Part shown: positions 24,721-37,600 of the stretch, one piece after another
Layout of the letters: each line of letters opens with the position of its first letter
Numbering within the stretch: position 1 is the stretch's first letter
Source: Acorus gramineus
Lineage: Eukaryota > Streptophyta > Magnoliopsida > Acorales > Acoraceae
Assembly (NCBI GenBank): GCA_030737835.1
Contig: CM060855.1
Location: forward strand, 11,317,927-11,381,926
Direction: 5' to 3'
Length of the DNA stretch: 64,000 nucleotides
The notes under the pieces: generated by a model
Told to the model about the DNA's origin: nothing
What the model saw: only the letters and a program-made list of their open reading frames with translations
Database searches by the model: none
Program-made: the position numbers and the translations under genes

Positions 24721-27305
24721 TTCTTGAAAATTCTTATTAGAAATCTAAGGTATTGAAAAATTATTTTTAGGTTTCTCCATAAAGATGTTATTCAAAAATA
24801 TTTAATATATTGTATAAAATAATATATATACATTGTTAACCTTTGAATAAAACACCTCCCGTCCAATTATTTCAGTACACTATAAACACTCTCCACTACA
24901 TTATTAAATATCTCAAGTACACTATTAGCACTCCCTATTACATTGTTAACCTTCGCATAATTGGGTAACAACATTTTCAGTATTTTTGAATAACATCCAG
25001 CCAGAGGGACCTAAAAATAATTTTTCAACACTTTAGAAATCTAAAAAAACCTAAAAAATTTTAAGGACCTAAAAATAATAGATGGGTTAATCACAGGAAT
25101 TCCTAATTTTATTTCTCTTAGAATTTTTAATATAAAAATAATGGCCTAAATGAATGAGTGAATCTTAATTATAAATCATGATGAGTTTAATTAGATTTAA
25201 TTTGATTATGGTTCGATTAAATTGAATTCGTTTATAAGTTCTTCAAATCATATATGAGCCAAACAAATAATTATTGACCCTAATCCAAAAGCATGTTTCA
25301 TGTTTAGGTTTTTAAAGTAAACGAACGTTCATTCATTGCTTTGAGCAAGTGGTGCGTTTCTGTGGGGCCATCATAACACACGTGTCAAAGAACCCTTACA
25401 AACCATATATCCTGGACCATTGGATTGCATCACCAATAATAACACGTGTACCCTCAGTGTGTGGTACAGCCCTTTTTTGTCTTGGACACATGCATGGACA
25501 ACAAAGGCTTCGTGGGCATCCAGAAAACATACATAATAACACTATCTACATGACTACATGTTTGTAATATATTATTAAATATATATATTGGTGTGAAATA
25601 TATGCATGTATATATAAATATTGGTTGCTTGATGAACTGCATGCATGTGGACATTTGTTTCGGGCTTAAATATAAATAGACCATTCAATCTTCTACGTCT
25701 TTTTCTGTTGATTATTATTAGCATTCAATGCATTTCTTTGTCTGAAAATTTGAGAACGTATTGGGATTTGACATTATTGATATTATTCAATGAAAATGAA
25801 AGTCATGAGTTGCATTAAGTAAATCCCATCACTGTCCTCCTTCCCATGAATTGGAAAATTGTTAGTAAGTTTATTTTTATTACTAAATTAAACTTGTTAA
25901 TACTTAGTTAATAATTGTGAAAAAGCTACTGTCAAACAGTTTTCTCGTTAAAAAAAATTATTTTGTTAATTTTTAAAATATAAAAATGATCAAAATTAAT
26001 AACTGAAGTTCTAAAATATTTGTTTGAAACTGATCAATTATCTAAACATTGATTTAAAAAATAACAAAAATCCTTATTAATTGATTCCAAACAGAGCCTA
26101 GCTAAGAGCTTCAAGACATATTTAGATAAAGCATATTAAAGGGAGCGAAAAAATTTAGCACAGGAAAAAAGTTAATGAAATTAATGGATGTTATCTTCGC
26201 AATTTTTAAAAATAGATCTGTTCACTTTATAAATATTTGATCTTGACCAAGTAAAAATAATAATAATAATAATAATTTGATCAATGCATTGTCTAAAAAC
26301 ATATCATAAACATCACCTATCACTATCCTTATATTTTTTATGGTCTCTATATTAATATCACAGCGAAAATATAAAAATTCATTGATATATATCTATTTTT
26401 TTATATAAAACTTGAATTAATTATGTTCATGTCTAGAAAAGAATCTCTTGCATCTCGAAATTTAAAGTCATTCCAATCCCAAAAAAGGGTAATCAGAGTC
26501 AGTGGCTTGTGGTCTACTTAAAAATAGAGTACTGTTACACTAAGTTTTTTTTCTCAGTCCAAAACATAGTCCTGTATACTACGTTAGAATTCAATGAAGC
26601 ATATGTCTCGTTAGATATTGTATATACCACATTAATATTTTCTTACACTTATTAAAAATAGGTTCATTCAACTCAAAATGGAGCGATATACACTTTTTAT
26701 CAAAGCGTATACCTCATTAAATGATATTTACTATTTTAAAAAAATGAAAACATGTGAAGTCTGAGTTTGGTTGGTGAATGTTACTGGAGCTAACATTTTT
26801 CTTAAAAATAATGATGTACTTGCGACATGCATCAATTGTACAGTCCAACCAATTTTTTCAAGCTTTATAGATAATAATTTTTATAGAGTGGGGCTACAAA
26901 TGATAGATGTAGACATTTTTGGGTTAACTTCCATACGTAGAGCAAGATATTCTCATCAGTCCAATAATTCAGATTTGCATGGCATGTCCCCTCCAATTAT
27001 AACATTATTTGGATTGGGTTATGTGGGGAGGAAAATTTCAGATGGTTAATCCCAATTCATCTCAAAGTATTGTTGTTTCGATAAGTCGTAATTTTGGAAG
27101 ATACCGGAGGGTGTTCATGTCAAAGACATTTCGATGATCAAGTCAGTAAGAAGGATTAGAGTAACTACCTTTTTAATTCCATGCATTACCCTTTTATATT
27201 CCCCTTTCGTTGTGGTTGTCCAACCATATCCGCTCCATTCGATAGATCTGTTTTTTAAGATAATAATGGTGATGACATGCTTATCCGATCGTGATAAAAC
27301 CCTTA
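24721..27305. other. gene-free stretch
   Basis: AT-rich intergenic DNA. A short less AT-rich patch at 25,340-25,540 carries two ACACGTGT sites. The open frame at 26,771-27,049 (92 aa) has no recognisable domain and no similarity between its flanks and exon borders. No gene is supported. Confidence 0.5.
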
Positions 27306-27763
27306 GGCCCTGTTTGGATAGAGAATTAAGTTATTTTGAAGTGCATGACTATTGTAGTATAAATAAGGAATAAGTGATTTCTTTTGTATTTTTAATTACT
27401 CTCATTGAGAAACATAATAATGAAATTTTTGTTGTTTGATTGACCATAAATAAATTATGGATAAAATGTGAATAAGGCATGTGGATAAGAATTTAAACAA
27501 AGTAAAAAAATTTGATATGTGAGTCACCTTATTTATAAGAGGTGGTGACCGTTGATTTGACAGTGGAGTCCACATATTCAAATAAGTTGAATAACCTGAA
27601 ATAATTTAATTATGTGAGATAGCAGAAATAATTATACCATTTTATACTAACTAATTCTAACATGTAGATCCTCATTTATTCAAGTCTTCCTAACATTCAT
27701 TTTATCACTATTCACCTGTATCTCCAATTATTTTACCCCGAATTCTCCGATCAAACATGAGCT
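27306..27763 (+). mobile_element. Tourist-like MITE, copy B
   Basis: It starts GGCCCTGTTTGGATAG after TTA and shares phrases with copies A and C, such as GAATTAAGTTATT, TCTCATTGAGAAAC and AAATGTGAATAA. The right end (near ATCAAACATGAGC) is worn, so its border is approximate. Confidence 0.6.
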
Positions 27764-30700
27764 CAGTATTTTCAGTGACACAGTGACGGGTTAATTGAGC
27801 CATAAAAAAGTGAGACCTATATATATTCCTTTTGCATTTCCTGTGCATTCTGGAATCCCACTTTGATCTCAATGTATGTCACTCTACAAAATATTCTTCT
27901 TACTTGATATGGAATTATGCAAGTAGCTTATATCATTTCATAACATTTTTGTAATTACTTTTAACTTGTATCACAAAGATATTATTCATTTTGTTTTTCA
28001 ATTAACTTACCGTTCTGAATTGTATTTTCATATATAAGAGATGTACTCATGTATAAGTACAAAATGGAGCAATAGGATCCCATCGACAATTCTGTTGGAT
28101 GTACTTGATACATTATAATAATTAAAGGGACACGTGTTATCAAAATGAACATTTATATACTTAGTCTATTTTACAATCTTGTTTATAGTTACCGCGTCAT
28201 TGACGCAACATATGAAATTGTCTAACACAATATATTCGCAAATACTCTATCACGAAAAACGTAAAAACATATGCATTTAATTTATATGAATACATCCTTT
28301 ATTTTGAAAGAATACAATTTATTAACTAAATATATGCTTTAAAAAAAAATCAAAACGTGTAGAAATTGCAAATGAAGCTAAACATATCATTTTTCTTTCA
28401 AAATTAAGTATTGTTTAGACCACCTCTTGTGGAAGGATGAAAATAAATATAGACATGTACAATATAGGTTGTCATATTTATTCAGCTTTACCTCAACACT
28501 TCTCCATGACCATCTTTGAAAACAAATATATATGAATCAAGATTTCAACAACCTGCCAGCTATGATCTTTGAATGTGGTGAAAGAATGCTTGCAAATTAT
28601 GAAGAACAAGAACCCAGAACATAATCTGAAAGAATCTGAGTCACTTTTCAAAATTCTTTATATAGGTAGTCCTCAAAATTTACAATTAATTTGAACCTCT
28701 CATTCGGCGCCAACACATGTCGATGTGGCATCGGATGCTCCTCATGCACATGTGCAATCTGATGCTTTCATTACCATATATATTTGGTAGTTCCACATTT
28801 GGTTTGAGTGAGTCACATTCAATAATGTGTTATGGGCAAACAAAATTAATATTTGATATGCAAATCAAAGTGAAAACAAATGATGAGTCATTGCTTTTTT
28901 TTTTCTCTGTGGCTTTGCGCGTCATTCGATCACTTGGAATCTCTTCTCCATGATCTTTGTCTGCCACATATATATCTTTGATTCTTCCCCCACAATTTGG
29001 TCACATATTTGGTTGTTAAATATGGATTCTTCAATCTTTTTCAATCCTAACTTTTTCATGTATACAATCAGAGTACAGTTAGGACCAATTTGATGCTCGT
29101 TCTTCTCATTGTATTTGGAATATTTTATTCATGCATTCATACATTTCAGATAAAATGTCTCTTCCATGGAATTTACTAGAACTAGATTTTTGGGAATGAG
29201 TATAATTTTTTCTTCTCGATCAGAGTTAACAATTGGGCCCTTAATTTGGTAGAATCATCCATCTAGGTTGTTCTTTGAACATATATCTAGGTTTCCACCT
29301 GCGCTGGTTATGAAAATAGTGTTACAAGATGTCTAACATTTTAGCATGCGAGAATCTATTCTCGAAAACTCGTAGGGAGACAACCGGATGGTAATTTGAT
29401 CTTTTGCACCCTCATTTCTTTAATCTCTTTCTTGTTAGAGTTAAGAAATATTAGTACAAAGTTGCTAGCTTCATGAGAAAAAAAAAATAGCGAGGAGAGA
29501 GATTGAGATAAATAATATTGTATCTCGATTCCTTCAATAAAAATTCTTGCATTTTTTATGTCATTTTTTTTGCTTAATAAATAAATTATTTATTTATTTC
29601 TTGATCAAATTTTCTCCTTTCCAAAAGGATATATAAGACTTGAATCCATGACCCTCAATGAAAATAAGGTACCTCTACTAACCTAACAAAGAGATGATTT
29701 GGTTTTTTATGTTATTGTTTAACATGCGCTAAAATTGAATCCTAGATTCCTAGGTGACATCGCAATATCAACAAAAAGTTTGTTTGTTTTTTTTTTTTTT
29801 CTACTGGAATCAACAAAAAGATTTTACATTTAAACATATGGCAAGTTGGCAGATGTCATTTAGGAAAACGAGTTTGAAATTACTTATAGTAGTTTTTTAC
29901 AAGCATATATACTTTGGTCAAATTCATACAAACTTTTTTTTATAATTACAAACTATATTTATCTTTCTTCAAAAGATAGGATCATGTGAGGTGTGCAAAA
30001 ATGAGTTTGCATTAATTTGATTAGTACAAAAGAGAATCTCCAAAAGCCATATGCAACCTAGCAGTTGATGAGAATCTTTCAGGAGTGGTGGTAGTGTAAA
30101 ACAAGAGATTCTCATCCTGCAAAACTAGAGATTTCATGACAAATAATTGTCAGTAGTTTGGGAGGAAGGAAAGGAGAGAAATACTTTGGAAACATGCATA
30201 GACAAAAGACAAGATAAAAGGGAAAAGAATGTTAAAGCAAGTGAATGGTGACACATATGTAATAATATATATTAAACAAGTTAGTCTGCTAATCAGTATT
30301 ATCATATAATCTAATCCGTCTTTCCATGACATTATCGCTCGAAAGCGTAGACCGAACTCTGGACCCGAACAAAGATCGATGACGATCCGACATGCCATTT
30401 GTCAATTATATTCTTAATTGATTACAACATTAATTAATCTTCCCTTTTTTGGTTTGATTAGTATTACATTATATTATAAAAGCTGTCATGACTAGTGTGT
30501 GAAACTCACACCCTCCACTTGCCATTGCTTATACTAATTAATCTCAATATGTTTAATGAAAGGCAACTTGTTGTACAAACTGATGATTTGTTCCTCTATA
30601 ATGTATCATGGTCCATGAGTGTCAGAAAGAATAAATCATTTATCAAGTTGCTAAACCTAGGACTCTATGGTGTTAGCATTTATTTTTTTGGCTTAAATAT

Positions 30701-32964
30701 TAGGTATATATTAATGAGGGGACATACCTAAGTGACAGAATTCAAGTTGCAATACAAATTAAAAAAAAAAACTATGTGAAGAAAATCCATTGCCACCCAC
30801 AGCTGTTCTTGACAGGGAAAGATCACTAGACAGCAACATAAGGAGCATGTTGGAGAAGTGGTATTTACCCTATCTAAGGCCTTTCCCACCATTCTTGCTC
30901 CACCAGATTATAAAGAATTCTAAAGAAGGGAAAAAAAATTGTTTATATATTTCTCAAATGGCTGTAACCACGTCACAAGTGAGGCCTATTGCCCATATAT
31001 ATTTAAGAATGATAATTTTTAATTTTAACCAATCACATGTTTTAAGTCATTCTCTCATCTTTTACAAAGTAATGGTCTTCATATATTTTCAAGTCAATTT
31101 AGAAAATGCATATGCATTTAATGCGAGAAAATAGACTAAAATTGAGATCGATTGTAGGATTCCTCAATAAGAATTGAATCACACTATATGTTAGAACTTT
31201 AGTAACTGGTACACAAATTTTTTCAACCTATTATTTCACTAACCTAGTATACACTAGATTTGTGAAGTTATGATTTCCATTATTCAATACATTTCATTAT
31301 ATGATTCATTCCAGTAAGCATTTTATGTTATATTTTTCAAGTATATAAGAGACTTCCTAACATTTTACTTGAACTTTAATTTATGAGACTCTAAAGATAT
31401 AGTCTTTATAAATGAAGCAAGAAGACCAGGTTTGGTACTTTAAAATTGTTTAGGTCAATCGTCCACATAGTGGGGAAAATTGTTAAATCAAAAACTGAAG
31501 GAGAGTCTCAGTATTGTATGTATGAAATGTCTTAATGAGAAATTTCATGTTTATATCCTGTTTAATTTGATAAAGCTGTGATGATTCTTATTTCAGATGT
31601 CTTTCAAGTTTTTATTAATTTGACGTAATCTTTCTTAATCTAAGCCTTTAAGAAAACTGAAAATGAAAAAAAAAATCTTTTCAAGTTATAAGAAGCACAT
31701 TATTTACTCTATATGAGTATAATATAACTAGCCCCCTTTTAAATTATATTTATATACAAATAATTCCTATAAACTATGATAATTTAGGGAATCAAAGTGG
31801 TTCCTTTATTTACATTTTACTACTATAATTTATTGTTTTGAGAGAAATTTATATAGATCAGATATTACAAACCTCTACATAAATTTATGCAGCTCGCAAT
31901 GAATTTGACATGGATTAGGTAATTTAACCAAAATAAGGGCAATATATATAATCATAATTTATCAGTTACTGTTGGAACATCAAATTATATGATAATATAA
32001 AAAAATCATGATATTAGAATGAGATTTTCTGCAAATTGAAACAAGAAATGTTTAATATGTTGCTTGTGGAAAAATAATTAAGGAAGGTGTATCTTGTAAC
32101 ATTTACTTAGAGTTGCTATTGTTTAGTTTTTATTTTATTTTATTTATTTATTTTTTGGTCAGAGATATTTTCAGTAGTTAATAAAATTAAGGGTGCCACC
32201 TGTACTTCCAAAGGCATATATATTAATTCAATTGATATTGGATCATGTACTGTACATATATATGTTTATTACCATATAACAAGTGATTGTCCAATACAAT
32301 GAGTTGTACAAAGGAGCTTATTCAAACCTTAATCTGATTTGATTAAGCACATTTGATTTATTCATTAATTATATCATGCCACCCCATCATCTTCTTTGTC
32401 CATTCAGATTTTACTCTGACCAGTTTTTAAAAAATTCCTTCTCTTCACCTGGCCCAGATCCTGAACCCAAACTGTATCTAGATGGATTAAATACCCTTAA
32501 TTGAGTAGATTAGTTTAATCAAATTCATACATTAACAAATAAAGTCACATGCATTAGACTAGCTAAATCCATACAAGAAATGTGTGTAACAATGATGCTC
32601 ATTGAAGGACTTTATACCCAAAATTTTGCCCAAGTTCTTAACATATCATCCAACACCACTAATGAATCCACATGATCTATACAGACTGTGACTGTGAGCT
32701 TAAATAAATGCTATATAACAAAAAAGGTGGTCATAACCCACACGAGGTCAACTTCTTGGATAGAGTCATGAGTTTGTTTTATGTAAGTATTTGAGTTCGA
32801 ATTCACCATAGCTTATTGTACAAGGTTTGAGGTTAAAATTACCACTTCAGGTTAAATTATTTTATCTCAAGAACATACTTTCACGGATAGATGAGAGGAA
32901 GAAACAAGTATGAAAATTTTACTTGCAGTAATATAAAAAAACAAGAGACAACTATTAAAGCCGT
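27764..32964. other. gene-free stretch
   Basis: About 5 kb of AT-rich DNA with only short, compositionally simple open frames on both strands. No exon, tRNA or clear transposon could be supported. A possible worn tRNA-like head (GAGTTCGAATTC near 32,792) precedes the SINE at 32,965. Confidence 0.5.
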
Positions 32965-33130
32965 ACCTTGGGCCATGGCCTAGTGATTATGTTATGTGAC
33001 ACCTCTCCCTTTTAAGGAAACTCAGGTTCGAGTCCAGCTGCCCATAGAACTAAAAATCACTTGTATAGTCCTTTGGACTGATTTTATATAGACTTATGCT
33101 CTATGTTTTTATGCCCCATAATAGCCCCAG
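32965..33130 (+). mobile_element. possible tRNA-derived SINE
   Basis: It carries a box-A-like TGGCCTAGTGATT near 32,978 and a good box-B GGTTCGAGTCC (33,026-33,036) at about the spacing of a tRNA, followed by a non-tRNA body. There is no cloverleaf, so it is a SINE head rather than a tRNA gene. The 3' end is uncertain. Confidence 0.4.
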
Positions 33131-34662
33131 TCTTTTTAATACAAGTAGTGGTTTGATGCACTATATATCATGTACTTTGTAACATGATCGGCCCTGTAAA
33201 AATTTTTTTATACAAAAGCTATTTTTTTGCTTATGAAAGGCACCCTTCACCACATCCAGATTATTTAAAGGGCTTAAAGGTAATGAGAGCTTCTTCATAT
33301 TTCATTTATTTTGTTTGTCTTTGTAGTTGTTCTAATCAATGTTGTAAAAAGCGTTAGACACTAGTCAGACAGTTTAAGAGGGACTATGGATTAATCACTT
33401 TTTAAAATAATAAATATAATACATATACATATTATATATATAATAATTTTAGACTATAAAATAATAACAAAATAACATTAAAACAAAATTAATAATATAA
33501 ACATAATAGGGATAGAATAAAAAATTAATTAATAGATATAAATTATATAAGACAATTTAATAGCTTATTAGTTAATTAAGAGTTAATAAGAAAAACAATT
33601 AGGCGCTAAGTGTGGATTGGACCTGTCTAAGCATAAATTGAGGATCAATCAGGGCGTAGAAGGGATCTTTAGAACATTGGTTCTAATGGTGTGGCCTTTT
33701 ATCTTAAAACTCACTGTGGATATCAGATTTGTTTTTCACCCACATCTTTGCATGTTTCAGACATTTGATGGGTTTATCAATGGACACCTCCTTTACATTA
33801 ACATCTCTTTGATATTTTCCTAACAGAACAGCTAGATGAAGGGAGGCCCGAGGTGAATCCTAATATAGGTCCCCTATTCAAAAAATCCCAAATAACAAAA
33901 TAAATAAACATAAAAAACAGAGGGAAAAAAATGGATATTTTCTCAAAAAATGATAATAAAATCTAAAAAGGAAACAAAAATCTCAGTAAAAAATAGAAAA
34001 TAATTTTAGACTTAGGGGCCTCCATAGGTGGGGGCCCAACGCGACCCCATCTTGCTCACCTTTGCCCACCGTTAGTCCTGTTCACTAAATCTCAAAAAGT
34101 AGGTAATGCAGCATTACCAACTTCATATAGTGGTATTTTAAACCTACCAAGAAAATACATTACCAACTCTCTAAAACAGCATCATTCATTATGCAACTAT
34201 AAGTTTGGAACCTTCAACCTTGGAAATTTGCATACTCGGAGCCCCATGATTAGCCTTGTTCAGTCAAGAGCAGGAGCAGGAATTTCTATAATTCCAAGGC
34301 ATCATTTTCTCTACTGAATGGATAACTTATGATACTATCTAAAATCAATTTCATTGGATTCACACCAATGTGTACCATAAATTCTGACCTTACAGAAGAA
34401 CATAAGAGATCTATTATATCAAATAGGAATTGTTCATCTTCTATGTATACTATTCACTGCAAGTGCCCCCAGACTTTCCCTTGGACATTGAGAATCGTTT
34501 CAGAAAGAAATGAATGATTCAACAAATTAATTCCCATCCACATGGGAATAAACAAATTTGTCAATAAATGATAATTTACACAAACTATAAATAATATGAA
34601 GAATGCTCATAAATTGTAAAAATAAGTTGTCACACTTTGTATGAGAGATTCAAACTCACAGT
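33131..34662. other. gene-free stretch downstream of PUX2
   Basis: AT-rich. It contains a worn element at about 33,341-33,625 (GTAAAAAGCGTTAG at its left end, like the outer element at 53,943) and another GC-ended patch near 33,840-34,070. The last few hundred bases probably include the PUX2 3' UTR. No exon is supported. Confidence 0.45.
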
Positions 34663-37600
34663 TTATGGTTGAACTGCTGCAGCTGTAGCTGTAAGTGGTT
34701 CACTAATTTTGAGGAGGTCATCACGGAGGCCAGTGAAAACGATGGAATCAGTCTCTATAGGTTTGAACTTTATAAGGGCCGATGGGACCAAATCTTCTTC
34801 CTCGAGCGTCGATGTTTTGTTGCCAGCACTGGGAAATCGTGGGATTAGTCTTCTCTGGGAAAATCCTGGCCGCAAAAGCTCGAATTCCAAGGTGGGCTCT
34901 TTAAGAGATGAGCTGACAAACTATAACAAGGTTGGAAGAAATTTTAATCAGTCACAATCCAACACAAAAATTCACAGATAGTAAAAATTACAAAGGGTTC
35001 TTCCAAAATGGCGTTTCACTGGAATGCTACTATTAAAAAATCAAAACTAAAAACTAATCACTTAATGAAATGGGTGGCTTAAGGTTTTGGAGGCCAACAT
35101 CATCCAATCCAATAGCAACTCACTATGCTTACATAGGTTTCAAGTTCTAATGATTGACATGAGAGTTTTGCTTTTCTGCTTTGTCGAACCATTTGGCAAT
35201 TGAGAAATAAAAAGAGCTTCTAAACTAAGACAGTTTGGGTTGAGAACACATGGAATGAGATCCTCCCTGATAGAAAGGGATGGAGCCCAAGATCACAAAA
35301 CTGAAGGAAAGGGAGAGAGCTTCAACAAGAAAGATTGAATAGTTCTAGGCATGAGGATGGTCTACCTAGTCAACAAAGTAGTAAGTAGTAAGCTACACAT
35401 GTTGGCTCTTTGGCCAGAGCCAAGGGTTTGCGCCCTGACATGATCTGTGAGTGATTATGTAGCATCTGAGTTTTTCTCAATTGATATTATTGGGGTGGGT
35501 TCTTCATCACAAAAAATTGGAAACTTGTCATCAATGAGATAATCGGAAATCAAGTATTCAAATACTAAATGAAACTAGGATGGTAATGTAATCAATGATG
35601 GTTTTAATTTAGATGTTTAGGACTCCAAAAAATGTTTTCCCCAATACCCCACCCCAATCCTAATAGGATGGTCTTACATGACCAAAAGACTACTTAACCT
35701 AAAAGGCTGGTTGGTTCGTCACGATGTCCCGGATCTTTGGATTGACCTTCGAAAAGCTCTCTACTTGGATTACTTCGTTTGCCTGCCTTCCGTTCGTTTC
35801 CTTCTCTTCTTTGGCTTTCCGAACATACTCCGGGCTAGTCGCATGGACCTTTTATCAAAAACAAATATCCCAAAGCTTATAGAAAACCCCCATTGTGTTC
35901 TTATAGATTCCAACCAAGAGATTGTGAATATCACCATAGCAAGCTGAGGTTTTAAGAAGAGCCACTACATTCTCTCTTGCACCATAATTATTTGTGCTTG
36001 TGCTTTTCTTTTTTTTCTTTTCGGGTTTTTTTTTTTTTTATGATAATGAGGGACCCTGACTTTAGTTGGGAAAACCCAAGACGCATAAAATCACCGGCAA
36101 ACCCCATGCATCAATGAAGCAACATCCATGGGGAGAAAAAACCCATGGCTCCATCCAAAGAGCCAACCCCTGTGAATCGATCGCACTCTTGTAAATTCTA
36201 TCACCATCATTCTCTTACTCATTTGTCATCCAATCTATTTTTGGGTGTCGGCAATTATCTCAGGTGATCACTGAAGAGTTTTAGATATTGTTTTTCTTTT
36301 AGGGAGGTACTTCATCTTAAAGGCTGATTCTACATCTTCATTTCTATGTGGTGTTTTTTTTTTTTTTTTTGGTGCGTGCATGCGTGTGTGTGTGTGGGGG
36401 GTGGGGGGGGGGCACTAAAATGTGTCAGATTTGTATTTGAGGGGTGATGGGTTTGTTCATTGTCTCTTGGAGACATCCCATCTCCATGTTCATATCACAT
36501 CTTAATATCATCGGTACAATTAAAATAATAAAGGGAAACATGCATATAACACCCCACAAACATATGAAATTCCATATAACCCCCTGGCTTTTCTCAAAAT
36601 CCAAATAACTCCCCACAAACATAACTAAAATCCAAATAACCCCTTCTGTCAGTTACGTTAACTATGGGTTATCTGAATCTAACTCAACTGTGTAAATTTA
36701 CCATTACACCCTCATCTAAACAAACCTAAACCTAAAATCATGTTCTTCTTCCTCTTCTTCACCTAAATAAACATAAACCTAGCATCCCCTTCTTTCTCTT
36801 CCTCTTCCTCTTCTTCTTTCTTCTTCTTCTTCTTCTTCACCTAAACAAACATAAACATAACGCCCCCTTCTTCTTCTTCTTCTTCTTCTTCTTCTTCTTT
36901 ACCTAAACAAACCTAAACCTAACATCCCACTTCTTCTTCTCCTCCTCCTCCTTCTCCATCTTCTTCTTGAAGTTCAAAATTTTAAATTTGGGTTGTTTAG
37001 AGTGGTAAAAACATAATTGTGAGGGGATTATTTGTGTTTGTGTTTTTCCTAGTTTACAGGGGGGTTATTTGAATTATTGCATTTTGCTTGAGTTAGGATA
37101 ACGGAATATTCCAAGCACATTCTTACTCTGTCAATGGTTATTTAACACAAGAGGGTGATTTGACTTTTAGTTATGTTTGTGGGGGGTTATTTGGATTTTG
37201 GAAAAAGGCAGGGAGTTATCTGGATTTTCATATGGATTTTTCCCAATAATAAATGAACTCTCTATATGTTAGGAGACTAACATAGTTGTCTCGGCAACGC
37301 CTAGGCGATCCAGATGGACCTAGGCGACAGCCTGCCTAATAGCATGTTAATTAAGCGGGCGCCTGGGCCCGCCTACCCCTCTAAATCACACCTAGCCCGC
37401 CCAATCCCTCACCTAACCTCAAAAATAAAAAACAAAAAAAACACAATCGAAAAATTGAAACATCACATACCTTGCCGGCCAACAGTGGAGCGAATTCTCC
37501 CGGTCCCAAGTGAGTCTATTGATTTTCTGTCTCTCCCTCCTATCTCTCCTCAAAATTTCTGAACTCTTATCTCATTCTCCCTCAATCTCTTCCCCATTTT

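Noticed and set aside
26771-27049. 92-aa open frame
   Set aside because: Ends in a plausible-looking sequence, but has no domain, no conserved motif and no exon partners.
32965-33040. tRNA gene
   Set aside because: Box A/B-like text is present but no acceptor stem or anticodon arm pairs properly; called as a SINE head instead.
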